Source: an uncultured Pelagibacteraceae bacterium (GTDB lineage Bacteria > Pseudomonadota > Alphaproteobacteria > Pelagibacterales > Pelagibacteraceae). Taken from it: a stretch of 64,000 bases of DNA. Shown piece after piece: positions 1 to 8,466 of this stretch. The translations under genes were made by a program, and so were the position numbers. The stretch lies in contig CACDMX010000003.1 in the NCBI GenBank assembly GCA_902554035.1, positions 62,001-126,000 of the forward strand, written 5' to 3'. The number at the start of each line of letters is the position of its first letter. The first letter of the stretch is position 1. The notes under the pieces are model-generated. The model was given only the letters and a program-made list of their open reading frames with translations, was not told where the DNA came from and searched no databases.

Positions 1-553
1 ATTAGGTTATGCGCAAGAGAAAAAAATTAATTTTGACTTAGGTTTAATAAGAAATCATTATGTTGGAAGAACTTTTATTGAGCCATCACAAAAAATTCGA
101 AGTTTAGGAGTTAAACTAAAATTAAATGCTAATTTATCTGTTATCAAAAATAAAAAAATTATATTAGTAGACGATTCATTAGTTAGAGGTACCACTTCAT
201 CAAAAATAGTAAAAATGCTATACGATGCTGGAGCAAAGGAAATTCATGTGAGAATAGCTAGTCCGGAGATTAAATTTCCAGATTTCTATGGTGTAGATAC
301 TCCAACTAAAAAAGAGTTATTAGCTGCAAATAATTCAGTTGAAAAGATTTGTGAACTGATAGGTGCGAAATCATTAAAATTTTTAGATATTGATGGTCTT
401 TATAAAGCCATGGGATTTGAAAAAAGAAATGAACTATATCCCCAACTTACTGATCATCACTTTACAGGAGACTATCCAGTTAAAATAATTGATGAATTAG
501 GTGAAGATAAAGTAACACAATTGTCTTTATTAAGTACAGGATCAAATAATTAA
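1..553 (+). CDS. purF: Amidophosphoribosyltransferase, C-terminal part
   Basis: Partial gene: the reading frame is open at the left edge (first complete codon at base 2), so only about 183 residues are present. PurF transfers the glutamine amide nitrogen to PRPP, the first committed step of purine synthesis, in the cytoplasm. The fragment carries the phosphoribosyltransferase signature VDDSLVRGTTS (bases about 169-201), the PRPP-binding loop, and upstream the IEPSQ and RNHYVGRTF-type stretches typical of PurF. The C-terminal tail contains YPQLTDHHFTGDYP. The stop overlaps the ATG of the next gene by one base (TAATG), so the two are probably cotranscribed. Confidence 0.93.
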   Translation, partial: LGYAQEKKINFDLGLIRNHYVGRTFIEPSQKIRSLGVKLKLNANLSVIKNKKIILVDDSLVRGTTSSKIVKMLYDAGAKEIHVRIASPEIKFPDFYGVDTPTKKELLAANNSVEKICELIGAKSLKFLDIDGLYKAMGFEKRNELYPQLTDHHFTGDYPVKIIDELGEDKVTQLSLLSTGSNN

Positions 554-1107
554 TGAAAAAAGTAAGTTTTACCGAAATGAAAAATGGAACTAAGGAAGAT
601 TATCTTTTTTTAGATAAACATGAAAAAGATTTTGCAAGTCATACTGCTGATAGAATATTAAAATTTATGTCTGGCTTGACTGAAACTCTTGAAGGATACC
701 AAGTATCAAGATTAGAACATTCTCTTCAAAGCGCAACAAGAGCTTTAAAAGCTGGAGAAGATGAAGAGATGATTGTTGCAGCATTGCTTCATGACATTGG
801 TGACGAATTAGCGCCAATGAATCATTCAGAGTATGCGGCAGCAATACTTAAACCATATGTTTCAGAAAAAACTCATTGGATAATTGAAAAACACGGGGAA
901 TTCCAGGCGTATTATTATGCTCACCATTTAGGAGGCAATAGAAACAAAAGAGATAAATATAAGGGTCATAAATATTATCAAGCTACAGTAGATTTTTGTG
1001 AGAATTATGATCAAGGTTCTTTTGATCCAAAATATAAATCATTGCCTTTAGAACATTTCAAACCAATGGTAAAAAGAATTTTTTCTAGAAAACCTTATTC
1101 ACAATAA
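553..1107 (+). CDS. HD-domain protein (phosphohydrolase-like), function unknown
   Basis: A 184-residue soluble protein with an HD metal-binding fold. Visible candidate ligands are His56 (in RLEHSLQ), the His80-Asp81 pair (LLHDIGD), His91 and His108/His114. The His56-to-His80 spacing equals that of PhnZ-type diiron oxygenases, and the GYQVSRLEH stretch resembles their N-terminus. However, the Tyr and Glu that sit 10 and 7 residues before the first His in PhnZ are replaced by Leu46 and Tyr49, so the iron-tether pair is missing. It may be a hydrolase or an HD oxygenase of another subclass. Its start overlaps the purF stop by one base, which says little about function beyond shared transcription. 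Confidence 0.75.
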   Translation: MKKVSFTEMKNGTKEDYLFLDKHEKDFASHTADRILKFMSGLTETLEGYQVSRLEHSLQSATRALKAGEDEEMIVAALLHDIGDELAPMNHSEYAAAILKPYVSEKTHWIIEKHGEFQAYYYAHHLGGNRNKRDKYKGHKYYQATVDFCENYDQGSFDPKYKSLPLEHFKPMVKRIFSRKPYSQ

Positions 1108-1125
1108 TTTTTTTTAACTTTTTTT

Positions 1126-3078
1126 ATGACTAATCAACTTTCAAATGAAAAAAGTCCTTATTTAAAACAGCACGAAAAAAATCCTGTTAATTGGTTACCT
1201 TGGAATAAAGAAACTTTAAAAAAAGCAAAAGATGAAGAAAAACCAATTTTTTTAAGTATTGGATACGCAAGTTGTCATTGGTGCCATGTGATGGCGCATG
1301 AAAGTTTTGAGAACATTGATACAGCAAAAATAATGAATGATAAATTTATAAATATTAAAGTAGATAGAGAGGAAAGACCTGATCTTGATTTTATTTTTCA
1401 AAAAAGTCTAGGCATCCTAACTGGTGCTCAAGGTGGATGGCCACTTTCAATGTTTTTAGATGAAAATGGAGTTCCATTTACTGGAGGAACATATTTTCCT
1501 CCAAAAGAACTTCAGGGACGTCCAAGTTTTAACTCGGTTTTAGAAAATGTCTCAAAAGTATATTCCGAAAATAGAGAAAAAATAATTTCTCAAGTTTCTC
1601 AAATGAAATTAGTTTTTAAAGAATTGAATATCAAAAATTCAGTTTTAAAACAGGACCTAGAGCCTCTTGCTGAAAAGATTATTCAATATATGGACAAAGA
1701 TAATGGTGGTTTTCAAGGTGCTCCTAAATTTCCTCAATTTTATATTTTTGAAACTTTATTATATTTTTATCTAAAAAATAAAAATAAAAACTTTTTTGAT
1801 CCTGTTAAAAATTTATTAAAAAATATTTCAGCTAAAGGTATTTATGATCACCTGGATGGTGGAATAAGTAGATATACCGTAGATGAAAAATGGATAGTCC
1901 CCCATTTTGAAAAAATGCTTTATGATAATATTTTGTTTGTTAAAATTTTAAATATATTTGTCAACTATTCAAAAGATGATTATTTTAAGAATAAGCTTTC
2001 ACAAACTATAAATTTTATTAATTCAGATTTCAAAAATAAAGATAATTTATTAGGTTCTGCCTATGATGCTGATAGCGAAGGAGTTGAAGGAAAATTTTAT
2101 ACTTGGAAATATGAGGAATTGAAAAATATACTTGATAAAGATTTAGAACTGCTAAAGAAAAAATATGAAATTACAGAAAATGGTAATTTTGAGGGATTAA
2201 ATATTTTTGTTGAAAAAAACAATCATCAATTAACTGTTGATCAATATGATAAAATTAAAAAAATTGAAGATAAGCTCAAAAATATTCGAGATAAAAGAAT
2301 AAAACCATTTTTTGATGATAAAACACAAACTGATTTAAATAGTTACTGGATATACTCTATATTACATTCATCATTTATTTTAAATGATAAGAAACTTTTT
2401 GATCAAGCAAATGAATATTTTAATAACCTTAAAAAAATTTTAAGTAAGAATGTTTTTCATTGTTATAATAAAGATAGAAAAGAAATAGACGTTTTTTTAG
2501 AGGATTACTCTTATTTTTGTTTATTATTAGTTTCAATGTATGAAATAAAAAATGATAAGGAATCGATAAAATTATGTTCTGAACTAATGAAATATACTTG
2601 GGAAAACTTCTATGACGAGGAAAATGTGATACTCCAAAAAAATATCAAAACAAATAATGATCTTTTTGTTAAACCTATAGATATAATTGACAATAATATT
2701 CCTAATGGAAACAGTATATTTTTATTAGTATGTAACAAATTATTCAATATAACTGGGGATACTTTTTGGGAGGAAAAAATTATAAATTTAAAAAAATCTT
2801 TTCATTCTTTTCTTAATAATAGTTTCTCTCAAATGTTCAGCTATATTAAAATTATAGATATATGTGAACAAAATTTAACAATTACATTCCATGGAAATAA
2901 TGAAAAACTTAAACAAATTAAAGAGATTTTAATTAAAGATTATTTTGAAACTGCAACCTTTATTTATAAAAATAATGAAAACGAAAGCTTTGTTATAGTT
3001 TGTAAAAATCAAACCTGCTCTGAAAAACTAAAAGATATAGAAGATGTAAAAAAATACCTATATGAAAAGCTTATCTGA
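1126..3078 (+). CDS. Thioredoxin-domain protein of the YyaL/SSP411 (DUF255) family
   Basis: A 650-residue protein, the usual length for this family. The N-terminal 160 residues form a thioredoxin-like DUF255 domain with a CHWCH motif at residues 50-54, embedded in the family-typical [13 protein letters not shown] and followed by DREERPDLD and GGWPLSMFL. The rest is the alpha-barrel (six-hairpin, glycosidase-like) region, with APKFPQF and HFEKMLYDN landmarks. No signal peptide is visible, so it is probably cytoplasmic. The biochemical role of bacterial members is not established. The C-terminal half is very rich in Lys, Asn and Ile, as expected from the base composition. It overlaps the next gene by 17 bases. 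Confidence 0.88.
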   Translation: MTNQLSNEKSPYLKQHEKNPVNWLPWNKETLKKAKDEEKPIFLSIGYASCHWCHVMAHESFENIDTAKIMNDKFINIKVDREERPDLDFIFQKSLGILTGAQGGWPLSMFLDENGVPFTGGTYFPPKELQGRPSFNSVLENVSKVYSENREKIISQVSQMKLVFKELNIKNSVLKQDLEPLAEKIIQYMDKDNGGFQGAPKFPQFYIFETLLYFYLKNKNKNFFDPVKNLLKNISAKGIYDHLDGGISRYTVDEKWIVPHFEKMLYDNILFVKILNIFVNYSKDDYFKNKLSQTINFINSDFKNKDNLLGSAYDADSEGVEGKFYTWKYEELKNILDKDLELLKKKYEITENGNFEGLNIFVEKNNHQLTVDQYDKIKKIEDKLKNIRDKRIKPFFDDKTQTDLNSYWIYSILHSSFILNDKKLFDQANEYFNNLKKILSKNVFHCYNKDRKEIDVFLEDYSYFCLLLVSMYEIKNDKESIKLCSELMKYTWENFYDEENVILQKNIKTNNDLFVKPIDIIDNNIPNGNSIFLLVCNKLFNITGDTFWEEKIINLKKSFHSFLNNSFSQMFSYIKIIDICEQNLTITFHGNNEKLKQIKEILIKDYFETATFIYKNNENESFVIVCKNQTCSEKLKDIEDVKKYLYEKLI

Positions 3079-3922
3079 TCAAAAAAAAGGTTCTTTACTT
3101 GCGTTTATTGGTGTTATGTTTATCACGCCAGACTCACTATTAATAAGATTGAGTAATTTAGAAACCTGGGGTTTACTTTTTTATAGAGGAATTATACCTT
3201 TTTTTGTAGTTTTATTGGGATTATTTTTTTTTTATAAAAAAAATTTTTTAAAAGCTTTATTTAATATTGGTCATGCTGGAATTTATTACGCATTAAGTTT
3301 TTCAATTTGTAATATTACTTTTATTATTTCCATTCAAAACACTAATGTGGCAAATACACTTATTATGGTTGCGATGGCTCCTATGCTTTCTGCTTTCCTT
3401 AGTGCAATTTTTTTAAAAGAAACGCCAGATAAAAATACATTGATAGCAATTTTAATTACATTCTTATCTGTTACTTATATTTTTTATGATTCATTACAGT
3501 TAGGAAATATTCTTGGAGATATTTTTGGTTTTATTACTGCTTTGGGATTAGCAGTGAATGCAAACATTGCAAGGTATGCAAAAGACAAAGATCTGGTACC
3601 GGCTGCAGTGATTGGAAAATTTTTGACTGCTGCTTTTGCATTTTTATTTGTAAAAAATTTTATTTTAATAGATAAAGACATTTTTTATGTCCCTCTTATG
3701 TGTGTAATGTGTGTCGCAATTCCTTTTGTGCTTGTAACAATTGCACCAAGATTTATTACTGCTGCAGAAGTAAATCTTTTCTTTTTACTTGAGGTAATTT
3801 TAGGTCCAATTTGGGTCTGGCTTGTTATTAAGGAACAGCCTAGTATAGAAACAATTGTCGGAGGTATAATTATAATTTCTACTATAGCAATACACTCTTT
3901 TTTAGCCCTAAAAAAAACATAA
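3062..3922 (+). CDS. EamA-family drug/metabolite transporter
   Basis: A 286-residue polytopic membrane protein with about ten predicted helices in two EamA repeats. The second helix pair of each half has the usual pattern: [19 protein letters not shown] near residues 102-120, and [20 protein letters not shown] near the C-terminus. These DMT proteins export or import small metabolites, and the substrate cannot be read from sequence. The start lies inside the end of the DUF255 gene, so translation is probably coupled. This is one of four EamA transporters in the window. Confidence 0.87.
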   Translation: MKSLSDQKKGSLLAFIGVMFITPDSLLIRLSNLETWGLLFYRGIIPFFVVLLGLFFFYKKNFLKALFNIGHAGIYYALSFSICNITFIISIQNTNVANTLIMVAMAPMLSAFLSAIFLKETPDKNTLIAILITFLSVTYIFYDSLQLGNILGDIFGFITALGLAVNANIARYAKDKDLVPAAVIGKFLTAAFAFLFVKNFILIDKDIFYVPLMCVMCVAIPFVLVTIAPRFITAAEVNLFFLLEVILGPIWVWLVIKEQPSIETIVGGIIIISTIAIHSFLALKKT

Positions 3923-3971
3923 TCGAAAATTAAGTACTTGCTTTTTTATACAAAAAGCATACTCACGCAAA

Positions 3972-5324
3972 ATGGACAAAATATTAAAAAATTCATGGGC
4001 ATTATTTTTAGGTATGGGATTAATAATGTTAGCTCACGGATATCAGGGATCTCTATTGGGAATTAGAGCGGTAAAAGAAGATTTTAGTCTGATCTCTACA
4101 GGTTTTATGCTTTCAGGATATTTCATTGGATACTTTATAGGAGCAAAAACTATTTCTAATTTAGTTTCAAGAGTCGGACATATACGTGTATTTGCCGCTT
4201 TTGCTTCAATTGCTTCAATCGTAATCCTACTCCATTCAATAATAATCAATCCTTTTTCTTGGTTTGTCCTAAGAATAGTAACTGGTTTTAGTATGGTTTG
4301 TTTATACACAATTGCAGAAAGTTGGCTAAATGACAGATCAAGTAATAAAAATAGAGGAAGTGTTTTATCAATTTATATGATCATTTTGTATGGAGCTATG
4401 GCCCTAGGAATGTTTTTTATAAATTTCAGTAGACCAGAAAATTTTCAACCATTCATTTTGGTTTCTTTAATTATGTCAATCTCTCTCATACCAATTTTAC
4501 TTACCAAAAGAAAACCTCCTACTTTTAAAAAAATTCTTGGAATGAAACTTAAGGATTTATATAAAACATCTCCATTTGGATTAGTTAGCTCTTTACTATG
4601 TGGATCTACACATTCTGCATTATTCTCTTTACTTGCTGTTTATGCGGCCTCAATGAATTTTACAATTTTTGAAATATCAATTGTAACTTTTTTAGTAGCA
4701 ATTTCTGGAGCAATTTCTCAATGGCCAATCGGAAAACTTTCAGATGCATTAGATAGAAGGTTGGTAATTATTTATTGTACATTTGGTTCAGCGTTGTTTG
4801 CGCTTTGCGCAATAATTGCATCTTCACAGATCTATATGCCAGAAGGTTTAGCAACTTCTAAGAACTGGTTTTATTTTTTTGTAATGTTATTTTCCTTTTG
4901 CAGTTTGCCTATGTTTGCCTTAATTTTTGCGCATACAAATGATTTTATACCTAAAGAAAAATTTGTTTCCGCTGGAGCAGGTTTACAATTTGTTTTTGGA
5001 CTTGGAGCAATGATTGGTCCATTTTTTTGCTCGCTATTTATGGATATAGTGGGTCCTAATGGTTTTTTTATTTACTTAATACTTTTTCACGCATTAATAG
5101 GTTTGTTTGGTATTTATAGAATGAAAATTAGAGAGGCAGTTGACAATCCAGACTCACAATTTGCTCCGATGCCTCAGACTATCACGCCATTGGGCTTAGA
5201 GCTTAATCCTTCTACAGAACACATTGAAGAGCCGTATAGTGAAAAAGTTAAGAAAATGCTTGAAAGAAAAGGTGTTAGTTTTAAAAAAGAAGACACTTCA
5301 AGTAAAATAAAAGAAAATATTTAA
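3972..5324 (+). CDS. MFS transporter, YcaD-like
   Basis: A 450-residue major facilitator with about twelve hydrophobic helices. The N-terminal pattern GYFIGYFIGAKTISNLVSRVGHIRVFA is split here between helix 2 and the loop 2-3 motif region, and the second half has SQWPIGKLSDALDRR, the repeated loop 8-9 motif. The order and length resemble the YcaD group of MFS proteins. The last about 65 residues are hydrophilic and charged, probably a cytoplasmic tail. It follows the EamA gene after 49 bases that contain a weak 8-bp AT hairpin (3939-3959). Substrate unknown. Confidence 0.85.
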   Translation: MDKILKNSWALFLGMGLIMLAHGYQGSLLGIRAVKEDFSLISTGFMLSGYFIGYFIGAKTISNLVSRVGHIRVFAAFASIASIVILLHSIIINPFSWFVLRIVTGFSMVCLYTIAESWLNDRSSNKNRGSVLSIYMIILYGAMALGMFFINFSRPENFQPFILVSLIMSISLIPILLTKRKPPTFKKILGMKLKDLYKTSPFGLVSSLLCGSTHSALFSLLAVYAASMNFTIFEISIVTFLVAISGAISQWPIGKLSDALDRRLVIIYCTFGSALFALCAIIASSQIYMPEGLATSKNWFYFFVMLFSFCSLPMFALIFAHTNDFIPKEKFVSAGAGLQFVFGLGAMIGPFFCSLFMDIVGPNGFFIYLILFHALIGLFGIYRMKIREAVDNPDSQFAPMPQTITPLGLELNPSTEHIEEPYSEKVKKMLERKGVSFKKEDTSSKIKENI

Positions 5325-5452
5325 GTTTAACTTTAAATAAAATAAATATAACTTTAAATTAATCTACTTGAGGTTGAGCACAACATGATCACAAAATCTT
5401 AATCTTTTCTTGTTAAAATAACAAAATTTTGTTGAAATGTACTTTTTAAAAA

Positions 5453-5719
5453 ATGGGTAAAAAAAGAAAAACAAAGAAAAAAAATAATCCACTTGGAGGC
5501 TTGGGAAAGCTTGCAAGTTTTACATCTGAATCAATAGGGTCAGCATACGACTCTTATAAAAAAAGACAACATATAAAAAAAATTGAAGAAATAAAATTAA
5601 AAAAATTAGAAGAGTCTCATAAAATTAAAGAGGAAAGAAAAGAGCTTAAATTAAAAGAAGATCAAGTTAAAAAGGATCAAGAAAAATTAAGAATAAAAGA
5701 GGAAAAACAAAAAATATAA
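5453..5719 (+). CDS. Lys/Glu-rich coiled-coil protein, N-terminal part (split by an in-frame stop)
   Basis: An 88-residue highly charged protein. Residues 1-12 are a basic cluster (GKKRKTKKKN), then a short hydrophobic/Gly stretch, and from about residue 38 a continuous predicted coiled coil made of KxxE repeats (KIKEERKEL, KLKEDQV, RIKEEKQ). The stop TAA at 5717-5719 is followed, in the same frame, by 12 sense codons leading directly into the next coiled-coil ORF at 5756 without any break in heptad character. It is therefore either the front half of a gene with a nonsense mutation or a short protein beside a paralogous one. I do not recognise a family. The 128 bases upstream hold only overlapping AT-rich inverted repeats. 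Confidence 0.55.
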   Translation: MGKKRKTKKKNNPLGGLGKLASFTSESIGSAYDSYKKRQHIKKIEEIKLKKLEESHKIKEERKELKLKEDQVKKDQEKLRIKEEKQKI

Positions 5720-6133
5720 AATGAGAGATTAAATAAAAAAGATGAAGAATTAAGAATGATAAATCTAGATCTAAGAAAAAAAGAGAAAGAATTAAAATCT
5801 AAAGAAGATGAACAAAGCCGGAAAGATATTGATCTTAAAGTAAGAGAAGATGAGCAAAATCATAAAGAAAGAAAAGAACGAAAAAGAAAGAAGTTAGAGG
5901 AGCAAAAAGTTAAATTTGAAGAGCAAAAACTTAAAGATCAAGAAATTCAAAAACTTAAAGAATGGGAACAGAAATTTGATGAAGAAAAAAAGAGAAAAGA
6001 AGCAAAGGAAAAACAAAAAGATGAAGAAATAAGAATAAAAGATTTAGAAATCCAACGACTTAAAGATCAAGAAATGCAGCAATTTAAAGAAGAATTAATT
6101 GAAGAACAAGTTAAAAAGGACGAGTTAAATTAA
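5720..6133 (+). CDS. Lys/Glu-rich coiled-coil protein, continuation
   Basis: In the same frame as the preceding ORF. The first in-frame ATG is at 5756, giving 125 residues, but the codons from 5720 (NERLNKKDEELR) already continue the coil. The whole product is a charged helical rod of LKSKEDEQ, LKVREDEQ, KLKDQEIQKLK and EIQRLKDQE repeats with almost no hydrophobic or aromatic residues and no membrane segment. Low-complexity composition makes any homology call unreliable. If the TAA at 5717 were a sense codon (one base change from AAA), the two parts would form a single protein of about 226 residues. Confidence 0.5.
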   Translation, partial: NERLNKKDEELRMINLDLRKKEKELKSKEDEQSRKDIDLKVREDEQNHKERKERKRKKLEEQKVKFEEQKLKDQEIQKLKEWEQKFDEEKKRKEAKEKQKDEEIRIKDLEIQRLKDQEMQQFKEELIEEQVKKDELN

Positions 6134-6152
6134 TCTTTGATAAATTCTTTCT

Positions 6153-6380
6153 GTGAATAAAGAAAATAAAGTTAAACTTTGGCGGATAATTCAAAAAGCT
6201 GGAGACTATTTAAAAAATCAACTTCCAGATCATCCAAATCATCCTAAGGGACGTAACTCTTACGCGCATGTAGCAATTTGTATAAAAAACAAATTTAATG
6301 CAAGCTATAAAGATATAGAAGATGAAAAGTTTGATGATGTCGTAAATTACATTGATTTTTTAAAAAAAAATCCTAATTAA
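6153..6380 (+). CDS. Small hypothetical protein (75 aa)
   Basis: A soluble protein of 75 residues read from a GTG start at 6153. No ATG is available before residue 2 and the frame is closed just upstream. It contains a compact pattern, QLPDHPNHPKGRNSYAHVA followed by IKNKFNASYKDIED, that looks like a genuine folded domain rather than low complexity. Composition is less biased than in the coiled-coil ORFs before it. I do not know a function. Its stop touches the stop of the convergent amidinotransferase gene, leaving no room for a terminator. Confidence 0.6.
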   Translation: MNKENKVKLWRIIQKAGDYLKNQLPDHPNHPKGRNSYAHVAICIKNKFNASYKDIEDEKFDDVVNYIDFLKKNPN

Positions 6381-7490
6381 TTATTGTTTAGGAAAATAAT
6401 CTTCGCATTTACCCTCTCTATAAACATCTGTTGTACTACAATGAAGGCCTCCTCCAAAAGCATAAACATCTCTCAAATCAATTGGTAAAACTTCCATTCC
6501 TAATTTATCGAGCTGCTCTGCTTGATAAATTTCAGTTTTCTCGACACAAACAGTTTTAGGATCTAAAACTAATACATTCATTGATAACCATACTGATGAA
6601 TAGCACAAAGGTGGTGGTGTGTTATGTGCTGGTTGTGCAGCATAAACGATTTCCCATCCATTTTTTTCAAAAAGTTGTCTTTGCTCTTTAGGTAGTTTTC
6701 TTTGAGGATTATTTAAAATTAAGCCTGGTCTGATTGGCGTAAAGGTTGCATCAATATGAATTGGATAAGGATCCCCTGGAAAATTAACTGTATGAACACG
6801 GTGATCAGGAAAATGTCTTTTCAACCAATCTATACCTTTTAGATTTGTAGTAAATCCATGTTGTACAATTAAATCTTTCCCAAATCTTAAAATATCTGCA
6901 GCATCAAACAATGGTTCCTCCTCTGTTGTAACAAAGTATTTCTTTTCAGCCCACTCTAATCTTTGTTCAATTGTAACTGAGTCTGATAAATAATTTTTAT
7001 GATAATCTTTATCTGTTAATCTAGGTTTTGGTGCTGACTCATGTTTCATGTTTGGGTCTTCCATGAAATATTTTTGTATTAGTGGTCGATAAGCAAGATA
7101 CTCAAACCACCTTGAACGAAAACTCATAGTAGCTTCTAACATTTCTTTTCCAACAGTGATAATTACATCTCTTGATGGCATACATCCAAACATATTTTCT
7201 ACTTTCCAATCTGGCGTACCTATCTCTGTATCAAATTTAAGAGGAGTGGGTCTATCAACTCTCACACCTTTGTTCTCAAGTATTTTTACAAACTTATCTA
7301 AAAGTTCGTTTCCTCTATCGATAGTCTCTTGAGTTCTTCTTCCGTGCGTACCTCTCATATCAGAATCGGCTGGAATTTTTACATCTACCGCTGGTTCAGG
7401 AGCGGGTATACAACAGTTATCAGCTCTACCCACTATGACATGTTTCAAAGGATCCCACTCATTCCAACTATTAACAATTGTTTTTTTCAT
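6381..7490 (-). CDS. Glycine amidinotransferase (AGAT-like)
   Basis: A 369-residue enzyme of the amidinotransferase family, which moves the amidino group of arginine to glycine to give guanidinoacetate and ornithine. Family features are clear: NSWNEWDPLKHVIVGRAD at the N-terminus, ENMFGCMPSRD, FDAADILRFGKDL (catalytic Asp region), PIHIDATFTP with the active-site His, and the nucleophilic Cys351 in GGGLHCSTTDVYR close to the C-terminus. Length fits the eukaryotic GATM core without its transit peptide. Creatine synthesis would need a methyltransferase that is not in the window, so the product may serve as an osmolyte or nitrogen store, or a different amine acceptor may be used. It lies 13 bases downstream of an EamA transporter in the same direction, a possible partner. 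Confidence 0.88.
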   Translation of the reverse strand: MKKTIVNSWNEWDPLKHVIVGRADNCCIPAPEPAVDVKIPADSDMRGTHGRRTQETIDRGNELLDKFVKILENKGVRVDRPTPLKFDTEIGTPDWKVENMFGCMPSRDVIITVGKEMLEATMSFRSRWFEYLAYRPLIQKYFMEDPNMKHESAPKPRLTDKDYHKNYLSDSVTIEQRLEWAEKKYFVTTEEEPLFDAADILRFGKDLIVQHGFTTNLKGIDWLKRHFPDHRVHTVNFPGDPYPIHIDATFTPIRPGLILNNPQRKLPKEQRQLFEKNGWEIVYAAQPAHNTPPPLCYSSVWLSMNVLVLDPKTVCVEKTEIYQAEQLDKLGMEVLPIDLRDVYAFGGGLHCSTTDVYREGKCEDYFPKQ

Positions 7491-7503
7491 AAATCCTATA
7501 TAA

Positions 7504-8409
7504 CTAATTTAGAGCTATAAATCTTCTATTAGTTTTAATTGTTAAACTATAGTAAATTATAGACATAAAAATCAAAAAACCTCCGATAATGGTATTGTTA
7601 CTCGGAATTTCGTTAATTCCAAATATTGGAAGCCATACCCAAAAAATTCCTCCTATTATTTCCGTTAAAGATAATAAGGTTAATTCTGCTGCTGGAATAG
7701 CTTTAGAGCCTATTGAGTATAAAATTAAGCCTAAACAAACAAGCGTACCATGAACTGCGAATAAACCCTCGTTATAACTTGACGATATGAAACTAGATCC
7801 ACTATTAAACAATATTGCTGAAGAGACTATTGCACAAAACATGCCAGCAATAGCAACTGTTGTAAATTTAGGTGTTTCTTTTCTCCACCTCAAAGAAACT
7901 GAAAAGACTGAAAAACCTATAGCTGACGATAAACCAAAAACTAATCCCAAAAGTGAATTTTTGTTAGTGTTTCCTATAGCCATAATAAATATTCCTACTG
8001 CGGCTACTAGTATCGCAATCCAAACATTAAAAGAAATTTTTTCCTTAAGAAATAAAAATCCTAGTAAGGCAGTCATAAAAGGCATAGCGGCTAAACAAAG
8101 CAAGGTTATTGCTGCACTTGTGTTGGTAATTGACCAAATAAAAGTTATCATTGCTACTCCCAATCCACATCCTCCAATTAAACCTGATAACCCGATATTA
8201 AAATAATTTTTATAAAAGCTTTTTCCTTCGCTAAAATACAAATAAAAATTTAAAATAATAAAAATTACAACTCCTCTAGTAAATAAATATTGCCACGGAA
8301 CTAAATTTGGTTGATCCATATAACGTACTATCAGTGGACCAAAAGACCAAAGTAAACCAGCAATTAATACAACTGGAATAGCAATTTTTTCATTTTTAAT
8401 TTCAAGCAT
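7504..8409 (-). CDS. EamA-family drug/metabolite transporter
   Basis: A 301-residue membrane protein with ten predicted helices and two EamA domains. The first half contains CLAAMPFMTALLGFLFLKE and the second LTLLSLTEIIGGIFWVWLPIF, the positions where this family has its conserved Pro/Glu. It is transcribed towards the amidinotransferase gene, with only 13 bases between them, which suggests an operon and possibly transport of a guanidino or other amino compound. That link is inference. Substrate is unknown. Confidence 0.86.
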   Translation of the reverse strand: MLEIKNEKIAIPVVLIAGLLWSFGPLIVRYMDQPNLVPWQYLFTRGVVIFIILNFYLYFSEGKSFYKNYFNIGLSGLIGGCGLGVAMITFIWSITNTSAAITLLCLAAMPFMTALLGFLFLKEKISFNVWIAILVAAVGIFIMAIGNTNKNSLLGLVFGLSSAIGFSVFSVSLRWRKETPKFTTVAIAGMFCAIVSSAILFNSGSSFISSSYNEGLFAVHGTLVCLGLILYSIGSKAIPAAELTLLSLTEIIGGIFWVWLPIFGINEIPSNNTIIGGFLIFMSIIYYSLTIKTNRRFIALN

Positions 8410-8466
8410 GTTTAATCTTTAATGCTTTAAAGAGTATTCCACAATAAAAATTATTATTTAAAGTGC

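Noticed and set aside
3939-3959. Hairpin between the EamA and MFS genes as a terminator
   Set aside because: The 8-bp stem is mostly A-T and no T-tract follows on either strand. Probably composition.
5453-6133. Tandem repeat array in the coiled-coil gene
   Set aside because: Repeats of AAAGA/GAAGA type are irregular and follow the Lys/Glu heptads of the protein. No fixed period at the DNA level.
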